Shown piece by piece: positions 1 to 8,015 of a DNA stretch of 64,000 bases. Position numbers and translations under genes: made by a program. Below the pieces are notes generated by a model that made no database searches, was not told the DNA's origin, and saw only the letters and a list, made by a program, of their open reading frames with translations. How positions within the stretch are numbered: the first letter of the stretch is position 1; each line of letters starts with the position of its first letter. This DNA is from UBA6912 sp041611095 (GTDB lineage: Bacteria > Actinomycetota > Acidimicrobiia > Spongiisociales > UBA5794), in contig JBFINP010000002.1 of assembly GCA_041611095.1 (NCBI GenBank), forward strand, positions 86,500 through 150,499, in the 5' to 3' direction.

Positions 1-225
1 GCCGGCGGAGAAGCTGGTTGGGATGAGCTCGCTCGGGAATCCTGCGGGCAGGTTTTCCTCTCCGAAGCTCGAGTCGTATCCGAGGTCGTCGACCTCGGAG
101 CTCGTGCCGCCATTGCTGCCGGTGCCGGTGTCGCCACCGTCGCCCCCCGAATCGTCGTCCGAGCCTCCCCCACAAGCTGATACGACAATCAACAACGCCA
201 GCAGAATCAATCGCCCTGGCTTCAT
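1..225 (-). CDS. Lipoprotein, N-terminal part (gene runs off the window)
   Basis: The frame opens at an ATG (223-225, minus strand) and stays open to the window edge, giving 75 residues. The protein starts with MKPGRLILLALLIVVSACGG: a short basic N-terminus, a hydrophobic core and a lipobox (VSAC) with the lipidated Cys at residue 18. A Gly/Asp/Ser-rich linker follows, as in exported actinobacterial lipoproteins tethered outside the membrane. A GGGAGGGA ribosome-binding stretch lies just upstream. The functional domain is beyond the window, so substrate and role cannot be stated. The nearest gene, at 353-604 on the other strand, is a broken remnant. Confidence 0.75.
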   Translation of the reverse strand, partial: MKPGRLILLALLIVVSACGGGSDDDSGGDGGDTGTGSNGGTSSEVDDLGYDSSFGEENLPAGFPSELIPTSFSAG

Positions 226-352
226 GAGCGGGTCCCTCCCTCGTTGCTGGCAACAAGGGAGGCTAGTCGGCCCCCGCCTCAGCCCCTCAGCCATCTCAAT
301 GGAGTCCTTCCTGGAGGACCTGTTGAGCAGGACCAGCTTCGCCATCATCTGA

Positions 353-604
353 ACGCAGCGGTACGCAGTGGAATCCATGTGCCGCATGCTGTACACCGTC
401 GCGACCGGCGATGTGACCTCGAAGCCGGCCGCCCTCGAGTGGGGGAAGCAGGAACTCGCGCCGACGGAGCGGGACCTAATCGCCCAAGCGCTCGCAGACC
501 GGCCGGTCCCCTGCGATGAGCCTCCACGCCCAGGAAGCGTGCAAGCCGCCATCGCCTTCATCGAATACGGCAAGGAACACGCACGCAAACTCACCGATGC
601 CTGA
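353..604 (+). pseudogene. Remnant of aminoglycoside nucleotidyltransferase-like protein (C-terminal helical domain)
   Basis: From a GTG at 368 the frame encodes 78 residues resembling the C-terminal helical domain (DUF4111) of AadA-type aminoglycoside adenylyltransferases: CRMLYTVATGDVTSKPAALEW lines up with the family pattern of an R-x-x-Y, T-G-x-x-x-x-K, W core, and a closing helix FIEYGKEHARKL matches the family end. A TGA at 350-352 closes the same frame upstream, and I cannot find the nucleotidyltransferase domain (G-S and D-x-D motifs) before it. AadA proteins are about 260 residues, so roughly two thirds is missing. It is most likely a decayed or truncated gene, with no inferred activity. 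A short stand-alone protein is possible but less likely. Confidence 0.55.
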
Positions 605-658
605 CCATGTCACTCGCCTGTCGATCGACCCGCGAGAGACGCTCCAATCCGACGGACC

Positions 659-3178
659 TCAGTCGTCTCCTCCGCCTCCGCCACCGCGGGGCGGCTCGCC
701 CACGAAGACCTGGATCACTCCGGACTCGGAGATCGGGGCGCCGACGGGGGGGTCGGTGCGGACGACGACGCCCCACAGCGCCTCGTTCTCGGTCTGCTGC
801 CCGGCCACCGTCCAAGTGAGCGACGTGCCGCTGCTCGCGTTGTGAGCGGCGACGGCGTCACCCACCTGCTCGAGCTTGAGGCCGACCAAGTTCGGTACGG
901 CCGGCGGGATTCCGGAGGAGACCCGCACCGTCACCGTCTTCCCCTGCGAGATCTGCGTGCCGGGGCTCGGGCTCTGGCCAAGGATGCGGCCCTCGGGCTC
1001 GGACGAGGCGACCTTGGCGAAAGAGGCGAAAAGGCCGGCCTTGTAGATGGCGTCTTTGGCTTCCTTCTGGCTCATCCCGCGAACGTCGGGAACCTCTGTC
1101 AGCGGTACCTGGAACCACGAGCTCGTGCCTTCGGGTTCGGCTGCGAAGTCTTCGACGGGAAGACCCTCGGTGATGTAGAGCATGAACTGCTTCCAGATCG
1201 GTGCGGTCAGCGTGCCGCCGAACGCCCTCGAGTAGTACTGCTCGGAGCCTGTCGGCTCGTTGAACACCGTGAAGTTGGTCAACTCGATCTGCGCATCGGG
1301 ATAGCCGGCCCACACCGCCGTCGTGTACTGCGGGATGAACCCCATGAACCACACGTCCTGGAAGTTCTGGGCGGTGCCCGTCTTGCCCGCCTGGGGACGG
1401 CCGATATTCGCCCGGGTCGCCGTTCCTTGGGACACGACCTTCTCCAGCGTGCGGACCACGGCGGCGCCCATCGTGCGGTCGTACACCTGCTCCCGCACGA
1501 CCTCGTGCTCGTAGACGATGTTGCCGTCGGTGTCCTCGATCTTCTCGATCAGGTAGGGCTCGACCTTCTCCCCGTAGTTGGCGATCGTCGAGTACGCGGC
1601 CGCCATCTCGAAAGGGCTCACCGACTGCGTGCCGAGGGCAATCGACAGCACCGGGTTGAGGGGAGATTCGATGCCGACGCGGTGGGCCATCTCCACGATG
1701 TTCTCCGGGCCGGTCGCCAGCGAAACCTGGGCGTACACGGTGTTGGTCGAGCTAAACGTGGCGCTCTCCAGGGTGCGGATACCGGAGCCCCCGCCGCCGG
1801 CGTTGCGCACCGTCCACACGTTGCCCTGCGGACTGCACGGGAAGCCGCACTCGATCCGCTGCGGCGACGTCTGGTCCCAATACGTGCCGAGCGTGATCGG
1901 CCAGCCCGCCTGGGCACCGTACTCGAGCGCGGCCAGCAGGGCGATCGGCTTGAACGCAGATCCGGCTTGACGACGACCCTTGGTCACCAGGTCGTAGGGG
2001 CGCTCGCCCGCCTCGACGTCGTCACCGAAATCGAGTCCGCTCGCCATGACCCGCAACGCACCCGTGCGATTGTCGATCATGGCGATGGCGCCGGTCGGTC
2101 CGCTGAGGTCCTGGAACCAGGCCCGCAGGATCCGATTCGCCTCGTCTTGCCACTCCTGGTTCACCGTGACGGTGACCTTGAGGCCGCCGCCGCCCTCACA
2201 CTCGGTGTCGTTGGCCGGGCACCCGAACAGCGCGGTCTTGCGCTCGGCGAAGGTGTCGCCGAGCCCGTACCTAGGGTCGTTGAGGAGCTCTTCGCGCGCC
2301 GCGATGATCACCTGCGGCGAGATCTCCTCGAACTCCTCGTGGGCGATCGGGCGAAGTGGCTCGGCCTTGGCGGCTTCGCCTGCCGCCTCGGTGATGAAAC
2401 GATGCTCCACCATCTGGTCGATGACGGCGTTGCGCGCACGGATCACGCGGTCGGGCTCGTCGCGAAGGTCATAGAAGGACGGGTTGCGGATGGGGACGAC
2501 CATGGCCGCGGCTTCTGCGATCGAGACGTCCTCGAGACCCTTGCCGAAGTACTCCTGCGCGGCAGCTTGGATGCCGTAGGCGTTGGCGCCGTAGAACACC
2601 GAGTTCATGTAGAACTCGAGGATCTGGTCCTTGGTGTATCGGCGCTCCATCTCGGCGGCGATGACCGCTTCGCAGATCTTGCGCTCCAGCGTCACCTCGT
2701 CGGTCAGGAAGTTCTTCTTGACGACCTGCTGGGTGATGGTGGAGCCACCCTGGAGGCCGCTGTCGCTGCGGGCATTCTCCACTGCAGCCCGCAGGATGCC
2801 CTTGAAGTCGATGCCCTCGTGGTCGTAGAAGTCGGCGTCCTCGGCGGCCAGCAACGCGTACTTCACCTTGTCCGGTACCTCGGTGATGCTGATCGGCTGA
2901 CTGTTTCGCTCGCTCAGCTTGCCGAGCAGGACGCCGTCGGTCGTGTACACCTCCGACAGCCGGGACAGGTCCGGAAACTCGAGCTGGTAGTCGTCCGGGT
3001 CGCAGATGTAGTTCGCCTCGAGATCCTGGGCCGTGCCGTACGCCGCGTTCGTCTCCAGGAACCCGAAGAGCCCGACGGTCGCGGCGCCGAGCAACATGAT
3101 CACGACGAGCAGCGCAAGCGACGGGAGGCGTCGCCCGCGACGGTCGCGGCGTTCGATGAGGTGGATGTTGGGATCCAT
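659..3178 (-). CDS. Class A penicillin-binding protein with two PASTA domains
   Basis: Bifunctional peptidoglycan synthase of 839 residues, acting at the outer face of the membrane. A short cytoplasmic tail is followed by one membrane anchor (about 20-42). The GT51 glycosyltransferase domain carries EDADFYDHEG (113-122, catalytic Glu113) and GGSTITQQ (144-151). The transpeptidase domain has all three motifs: SAFK (407-410, nucleophile Ser407), STN (477-479) and KTGT (599-602). Two PASTA repeats follow (about 694-756 and 760-827), then a Gly-rich tail. PASTA domains bind muropeptide or beta-lactam-like ligands in this family. The ATG at 3178 gives the expected short N-terminus. It is divergent from the acyl-CoA mutase gene, with about 85 nt between starts. 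PonA-type by architecture. Confidence 0.95.
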   Translation of the reverse strand: MDPNIHLIERRDRRGRRLPSLALLVVIMLLGAATVGLFGFLETNAAYGTAQDLEANYICDPDDYQLEFPDLSRLSEVYTTDGVLLGKLSERNSQPISITEVPDKVKYALLAAEDADFYDHEGIDFKGILRAAVENARSDSGLQGGSTITQQVVKKNFLTDEVTLERKICEAVIAAEMERRYTKDQILEFYMNSVFYGANAYGIQAAAQEYFGKGLEDVSIAEAAAMVVPIRNPSFYDLRDEPDRVIRARNAVIDQMVEHRFITEAAGEAAKAEPLRPIAHEEFEEISPQVIIAAREELLNDPRYGLGDTFAERKTALFGCPANDTECEGGGGLKVTVTVNQEWQDEANRILRAWFQDLSGPTGAIAMIDNRTGALRVMASGLDFGDDVEAGERPYDLVTKGRRQAGSAFKPIALLAALEYGAQAGWPITLGTYWDQTSPQRIECGFPCSPQGNVWTVRNAGGGGSGIRTLESATFSSTNTVYAQVSLATGPENIVEMAHRVGIESPLNPVLSIALGTQSVSPFEMAAAYSTIANYGEKVEPYLIEKIEDTDGNIVYEHEVVREQVYDRTMGAAVVRTLEKVVSQGTATRANIGRPQAGKTGTAQNFQDVWFMGFIPQYTTAVWAGYPDAQIELTNFTVFNEPTGSEQYYSRAFGGTLTAPIWKQFMLYITEGLPVEDFAAEPEGTSSWFQVPLTEVPDVRGMSQKEAKDAIYKAGLFASFAKVASSEPEGRILGQSPSPGTQISQGKTVTVRVSSGIPPAVPNLVGLKLEQVGDAVAAHNASSGTSLTWTVAGQQTENEALWGVVVRTDPPVGAPISESGVIQVFVGEPPRGGGGGGDD

Positions 3179-3264
3179 CGGGGTTTCCGGACTGTACGAC
3201 GCCGCAGGTTGCGAGATAGTTCCCGGGGTACCATCGGCGCGGTCTCGCTTCGGGGATGATAGAG

Positions 3265-4857
3265 ATGTCTGGAGACAACGCCGAATACCGTCAGACCTCG
3301 AGTGGCGTCGAGGTGGGAGTGACGTACGACGCCGTGGCCCTCGAGGGCTGGGACCCCGCCACGAAGCTCGGCGAGCCGGGCGGCTACCCGTACACCCGCG
3401 GCCCGTACCCGACGATGTATCGCGGCCGGATGTGGACCATGCGCCAGTACGCCGGGTTCGGAACCGCCGAGGAGACCAACGAGCGGTTCACGGCCCTGCT
3501 GGCCGCCGGACAGACGGGGCTGTCCGTCGCCTTCGACCTCCCGACCCAGATGGGCTACGACTCGGACCATCCGATGGCGTCGGGTGAGGTGGGCAAGGTA
3601 GGCGTCGCCATCGACTCCCTGGCAGACATGCGACGTCTCTTCGACGGCATCCCGCTCGAGCGGGTGTCGACCTCGATGACCATCAACGCGACCGCTGCGC
3701 TGCTGCTCCTGCTCTACCAGCTCGTCGCCGAGGAACAGGGTGCACAGCCACCGGCGATTCGCGGCACCGTCCAGAACGACATCCTCAAGGAATACATAGC
3801 TCGCGGCACCTACATCTATCCGCCCGCGCCGTCGATGCGGCTCGTCACCGACCTCTTCGCTTACTGCGCAGCGGAGCTTCCCTCGTGGAACACGATCTCC
3901 ATCAGCGGGTATCACATCCGCGAGGCGGGATCGACGGCGGCCCAGGAGGTGGCCTTCACGCTGTCGAACGGGCTCGCCTACGTCGCCGCCGCCGTCGATG
4001 CGGGGCTTGATGTCGACGACTTCGCCCCGCGGCTCTCGTTCTTCTGGAACTCGCACAACCATCTCTTCGAGGAGGTCGCCAAGTTCCGAGCAGCCCGGCG
4101 GTTGTGGGCAACGCTGATGCGAGAGCGCGTAGGCGCACGCGACGAGGCGTCGTGGCGGATGCGGTTCCACACGCAGACGGCCGGATCGACGTTGACCGCG
4201 CAGCAGCCGCTGACGAACATGGTGCGCACCTCGTACCAGGCGCTCGCCGCGGTGCTTGGTGGGACGCAGTCGCTCCACACCAACTCCTTCGACGAGGCCC
4301 TCGGCCTGCCCACGAAAGAGGCGGCGACCTTGGCGCTTCGGACGCAGCAGATCCTCGCTTACGAGTCGGGCGTGCCCGACACCGTCGACCCGCTGGCCGG
4401 TTCGTACTACGTGGAGTCGTTGACGGACGCGATCGAAACGGAGGCGATGCGGCTCATCGCCCACATCGATCGTTTCGGCGGGGCGGTTGCCGCCATCGAT
4501 CTCGGCTTCCCCCAGCGCGAGATCGAAGAAGCCGCCTACCGCGAGGCGTTGCGGCAGCAGAGCGGCGAATCCGTACTCGTCGGAGTCAACCGGTTTGCGA
4601 CCGGCGACGAGCTCCCGACCCCTGTCCTCACGGTCGACCCGGCGCTCGAGGAGGCGCAGGTGGCGCGCACTACGCAGGTCCGCGCAGACCGAGACGCCGA
4701 TGCGGTGGAGAAGGCCCTCGAGGCCGTGCGGAACGCAGCCACCGACAGCGGCAACCTCCTCTACCCGATGAAGGATGCGCTGGCGACGATGGCAACGGTC
4801 GGCGAGGTATCCGACGTGCTTCGTGGTGTGTTCGGTCGCCACCGACCGATGCGGTGA
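3265..4857 (+). CDS. Acyl-CoA mutase large (catalytic) subunit, methylmalonyl-CoA mutase family
   Basis: About 530 residues covering the TIM-barrel substrate domain of B12-dependent acyl-CoA mutases: TRGPYPTMYRGRMWTMRQYA near the N-terminus, then GLSVAFDLPTQMGYDSDHP, RGTVQNDILKEY and the conserved SGYHIREAGSTAAQE stretch. The B12-binding domain with its D-x-H-x-x-G motif is absent, so a separate small subunit must exist; it is not in this window. Substrate could be methylmalonyl-CoA, isobutyryl-CoA or a related branched acyl-CoA; sequence alone does not decide. The start at 3265 is preferred because GGGGA lies 8 nt upstream; an in-frame ATG at 3256 is the alternative. A propionyl-CoA-type carboxylase lies 4-7 kb downstream, which fits a propionate/methylmalonate route. 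Confidence 0.9.
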   Translation: MSGDNAEYRQTSSGVEVGVTYDAVALEGWDPATKLGEPGGYPYTRGPYPTMYRGRMWTMRQYAGFGTAEETNERFTALLAAGQTGLSVAFDLPTQMGYDSDHPMASGEVGKVGVAIDSLADMRRLFDGIPLERVSTSMTINATAALLLLLYQLVAEEQGAQPPAIRGTVQNDILKEYIARGTYIYPPAPSMRLVTDLFAYCAAELPSWNTISISGYHIREAGSTAAQEVAFTLSNGLAYVAAAVDAGLDVDDFAPRLSFFWNSHNHLFEEVAKFRAARRLWATLMRERVGARDEASWRMRFHTQTAGSTLTAQQPLTNMVRTSYQALAAVLGGTQSLHTNSFDEALGLPTKEAATLALRTQQILAYESGVPDTVDPLAGSYYVESLTDAIETEAMRLIAHIDRFGGAVAAIDLGFPQREIEEAAYREALRQQSGESVLVGVNRFATGDELPTPVLTVDPALEEAQVARTTQVRADRDADAVEKALEAVRNAATDSGNLLYPMKDALATMATVGEVSDVLRGVFGRHRPMR

Positions 4858-4908
4858 GGCACGCCCCACGGCGGCGGCGCGGTTCCGGCGGTCCCTAGGC
4901 TGGTCGCC

Positions 4909-6276
4909 ATGGGCGACCAGGATCAGCGGCTTCGTTTTGTCATCGTGGGTGGCGGGCCCGCAGGCCATGCGGCGGCGACCGGCGCCGCCACTCTCGGCGC
5001 CAAGGTGACGGTTGTCGAGGATGCGATCGTTGGAGGGGCGGCGCACCTCTGGGACTGCATTCCCTCCAAGGCGATGGTGGCCAGCTCGATGCGCATCGCC
5101 GCCATTCGCAGCGCAGACCGCCTCGGCCTGAGCGACGCCGGCCAGGTCGACCTCGACATGGTGCGGCTCACCGACCGTCTCGATCACATCACCGGATCGC
5201 TCGCCAAGGGCTTCACGGACATGCTGCTGTCCCAGGGTGTCGACATCGTGATGGGCAGGGGGAGATTCGTCGGTCCGCACCGGGTGGAGGCCGAGACCGA
5301 GTCCGGGGTGGTGTCCTTGGACTTCGATGTGGCTCTGGTGTCCACGGGCTCACGGCCCTGGGTGCCCGACTGGGCTCCGGTCGATGGCGAGCGGGTGCTC
5401 ACGACGCGCCACGCGTATCACCTCGCCGAGCTTCCCGAGCACATCGTGATCGTCGGGTCGGGAGTGACCGGTGTCGAGATGGTGCACATCTTCTCGAGTC
5501 TCGGTTCCCAGGTCACGCTCCTCGTCAGCCGCCACCACGTGCTGCCGCATCGGGACGCCGAAGTGGCAACCGTGCTCGAGGAGGACTTCATCGAGCGCGG
5601 CGTTCGACTCCTCAAGGGGAGCAGGGCCTCATCGGTGAAGGTGACCGACGGCGGTGTCGAGGTGGCCACCGAGGACGGGCGCACCGTCGCGGGCTCCCAC
5701 ATGCTGCTCGCCGTCGGGTCTGTTCCCAATACCGGCGGGCTCGGTCTCGAGGACGTGGGGGTGACCGTGGACCGCGGGTACGTCCCGGTCGACGAATGGC
5801 AACGGACGTCGCTTCCCAACATCTACGCCGCGGGCGACGTCACAGGTCAAATGCCGCTGTCGTCGGTGGCGACGATGCAAGGGCGCAAGATCGCCCGGCA
5901 CCTGACGGGCCATGAGGTCACCCCGCTCGATCTCAACCGGGTCTCGCAGGCGGTATTCACGGAGCCCGAGATCGCCTCGGTGGGTCTCGAGGAGGTCGAT
6001 GCTGCGGCGCTGGGGCGCAAGGTGAGGATCACCAAGGTCCCGTTCGCCGCAAACCCGCGCGCTCTGATCCAGGCCAACCCGCGCGGCTTCGCCAAGGTGA
6101 TCTCCGACCCTGCCACTCGAGTCGTCCTCGGGGGAACCGTGGTGGGCCATCACGCCAGCGAGCTGATAGCAACGATTGCTCTCGCCGTGCAGGCGCGGCT
6201 TCGTGTCGACACTCTGGTGGAGACGCTGATGGTGCATCCCTCGCTCGCGGAGAGCATTGCGGAGGCGGCCGAATGA
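4909..6276 (+). CDS. FAD-dependent pyridine nucleotide-disulfide oxidoreductase family protein (LpdA-like quinone reductase)
   Basis: 455 residues with the two-dinucleotide-binding-domain flavoprotein fold: VIVGGGPAGHAAA (11-23) for FAD, a second Rossmann motif in VIVGSGVTGVEM, and YAAGDVTG near the C-terminal FAD contact. The dimerisation domain follows. The redox centre is altered: lipoamide dehydrogenases have GGTCLNVGCIPSK, whereas here it reads GGAAHLWDCIPSK, so the first Cys is Ala45 and only Cys50 remains. A classical disulfide relay is therefore impossible. Mycobacterial LpdA also lacks a complete Cys pair and acts as an NAD(P)H:quinone reductase, the closest functional model I know. 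It lies 51 nt after the mutase gene, same strand, possibly co-transcribed. Confidence 0.85.
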   Translation: MGDQDQRLRFVIVGGGPAGHAAATGAATLGAKVTVVEDAIVGGAAHLWDCIPSKAMVASSMRIAAIRSADRLGLSDAGQVDLDMVRLTDRLDHITGSLAKGFTDMLLSQGVDIVMGRGRFVGPHRVEAETESGVVSLDFDVALVSTGSRPWVPDWAPVDGERVLTTRHAYHLAELPEHIVIVGSGVTGVEMVHIFSSLGSQVTLLVSRHHVLPHRDAEVATVLEEDFIERGVRLLKGSRASSVKVTDGGVEVATEDGRTVAGSHMLLAVGSVPNTGGLGLEDVGVTVDRGYVPVDEWQRTSLPNIYAAGDVTGQMPLSSVATMQGRKIARHLTGHEVTPLDLNRVSQAVFTEPEIASVGLEEVDAAALGRKVRITKVPFAANPRALIQANPRGFAKVISDPATRVVLGGTVVGHHASELIATIALAVQARLRVDTLVETLMVHPSLAESIAEAAE

Positions 6277-6575
6277 GTCCGGCGCCGGCCCTCCTGACCC
6301 CAAAACGCCGTCCGCCCCGAGGCGTCCAAGCCAGGTAGAACTCGGACACCCCCGGGCGAGGGCGCTCTCTCCTGTGGGGGTGACGGTGGGGGGGCCGATC
6401 CCCAGGACCGGGAAGGGGGAATGGGCATCCCGGCGCTTGTCGTCACTCCGCTGCCAGTGCCGAGGGTGTGGGTGTGTAGTGGAGGTCCCTCGACCCTGTC
6501 ATGGCGTTGTTCGCCGCTGCCACCGTCGAGTTCTCGGTGCGACGCGATATGAGGCGATCGACCTAGGGAGAGTGT

Positions 6576-6598
6576 CGCTCGAAGCCAGGCTTCGAGCG
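6576..6598. repeat. Perfect 10-bp inverted repeat with 3-nt loop
   Basis: CGCTCGAAGC, loop CAG, GCTTCGAGCG. The stem is perfect and GC-rich and is followed by a weak T-containing stretch. It could end transcription from either convergent neighbour, although it lies 300 nt from the upstream stop codon. Confidence 0.6.
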
Positions 6599-6658
6599 AG
6601 TTTGTGTCGTCGGCCTTCGGCCGCGTTCTTCTCGGATCGCAGCGCGCTGGTCGCGCCG

Positions 6659-6693
6659 GGGTGAGGGGGAGATGCGGAGCTTCCCCCTCACCC
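6659..6693. repeat. Long inverted repeat (12-bp arms, 11-nt spacer)
   Basis: GGGTGAGGGGGA at 6659-6670 and its exact reverse complement TCCCCCTCACCC at 6682-6693. There is no T-tract, so it is not a typical intrinsic terminator. The arms are strongly purine/pyrimidine biased. It may be one copy of a dispersed extragenic palindrome, testable only against the whole genome. Confidence 0.6.
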
Positions 6694-6802
6694 TCCCCTT
6701 GGGCTCGCTTCGCATCGCCTTCCGAATGGCTCCGCTTCGGGGGAGCTGGTGGGACGGGCGTCAGCCCGGCCGAACTGAGGTGGCTTCGACGGTGCCGCTC
6801 GC

Positions 6803-7993
6803 TCACGCCGTCAGTTCCTTCTCCAATGGGGTGCGGAATCTAGGGATGATCCTGGTGTCTCCGAGCCAGGTCTCGAGGCGGTCCGCTTCCTGCTCGATTG
6901 CGTGGGCGGCAGACGTCCCGACGTCTTCGAGGAGCCGGTATGCGATCGCTCCGTCGCTCGTCTGCGCCCATCCGCCGACGATGCGGCCGTCGCTCCACAC
7001 GGTCGGGCCGGCGTTGCCGTTACGGTCGAACAGAGCCGGCCCGTGGCCGCCCAGATACCAATGCCGATCCTTCCAGCCCATCACGGTGGGGTCGAGGCTC
7101 GGGAGCAGCGCCACCCACGGTTTCGTGCGTCGTTCGGCCGCCGTGTCGTCGGGGAAGACGAACCCCGCGCCATCGTCGAGCTGAACGGCGACTGCCCCGG
7201 CGGCCGCCAGCGTCTCTCGAGTCTTCCCGAGCGTCCAGCCGGTCCACCACCTGACGTCGGTGAGGGTGCCCGGGCCGAACGAGCCCAGCCAGCGGCGGAC
7301 CAAGTCGACGCTGGCGTCACGCTCGTCGATGTCCTCGAGGGGCTCGCCGAGCCAGGTCTCAGTGGTCGCCCACCGGTACTGAGTCGAGAGCCACGTGCCG
7401 CGTGGGCGGCCGCGCAGGATGCGACCCGACGTTGCCAGTAGGAACAGCACCCGCGTCGACAGCCCGACGGTGGTCTCGTTGCGTTGACCGGCACCGACGG
7501 TGAGCTTGAGTGCGAGCTCGGGTACGTCTTCCTTGAGCTCCGCGGCCGTCGCCTCTCCTCGAGCCGTGAGCGCCGCAACCGTGCGATTCTCCACCCGGCG
7601 CAGCCACCGGGCCACATCCTCGGCGGGCGGCTGATCGGCGAGCCACCCGAGCAGCCGTCTCCGCTCCGGCGCGAGCATGGCTTTGGTGCACGCGTTGTCC
7701 ATCACTGCGGCCAGGTCGCGCGGCACCACGAACATCGTGCGCCGCATGCCGAGCATCCTGACCAGGGAGCGCCGTTCGTACAGAGCATCGGCGAGGTGCT
7801 CCGGGCGGAATCCTCCGACCCGGGCCCGTGCCGTCAGATACACCGTGGCCGGGTCGCTCGAATGTAGACCGACCATGGCGGCAGAGACGGCCTCGACGCC
7901 GGGCGCTCTTCGATCCAGGAAGTGACGGCGGCCAAGCCGTCGCCTGCGCTCGGAGCTGGAGATGCGGGTCACAGCGATGCGGGTCTCGCCCAT
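6803..7993 (-). CDS. Winged-helix DNA-binding domain protein, HTH_42 / AlkZ-like family
   Basis: 396 residues. The N-terminal half (RRHFLDRRAPGVEAVSAAMV, then MLGMRRTMFVVPRD) and the C-terminal blocks (WLGSFGPGTLTDVRWWTGW, VALLPSLDPTVMGWKDR, ending in a GGWAQ-containing strand) follow the tandem winged-helix proteins that include the AlkZ/AlkX DNA glycosylases, which unhook interstrand crosslinks. The Q-x-Q/Q-x-D catalytic motif of active AlkZ proteins, expected in the VGLHSSDPATV region (about 41-51), is not evident, so a glycosylase reaction should not be assumed. Starts at ATG 7993. It ends facing the LpdA-like gene across the palindromic region. Confidence 0.8.
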   Translation of the reverse strand: MGETRIAVTRISSSERRRRLGRRHFLDRRAPGVEAVSAAMVGLHSSDPATVYLTARARVGGFRPEHLADALYERRSLVRMLGMRRTMFVVPRDLAAVMDNACTKAMLAPERRRLLGWLADQPPAEDVARWLRRVENRTVAALTARGEATAAELKEDVPELALKLTVGAGQRNETTVGLSTRVLFLLATSGRILRGRPRGTWLSTQYRWATTETWLGEPLEDIDERDASVDLVRRWLGSFGPGTLTDVRWWTGWTLGKTRETLAAAGAVAVQLDDGAGFVFPDDTAAERRTKPWVALLPSLDPTVMGWKDRHWYLGGHGPALFDRNGNAGPTVWSDGRIVGGWAQTSDGAIAYRLLEDVGTSAAHAIEQEADRLETWLGDTRIIPRFRTPLEKELTA

Positions 7994-8015
7994 GGAACCG
8001 AGTGGCCGGCCCCGG

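Larger units (their letters stand above)
6277..6802. other. Non-coding, palindrome-rich intergenic stretch
   Basis: About 525 bases between convergent genes without a convincing coding frame: several frames are open by chance, but their translations are low-complexity and show no family signature. The stretch contains at least two long perfect inverted repeats, listed separately, and short CG-rich palindromes such as CGGCCTTCGGCCG near 6611. It may include the 3' ends and terminators of both flanking genes, or a degenerate dispersed repeat. Confidence 0.6.

Noticed and set aside
842..3259. Long plus-strand open frame opposite the PBP gene
   Set aside because: Its translation is Arg/Val/Leu/His-rich without domains; it is the shadow of the high-GC PBP gene on the other strand.
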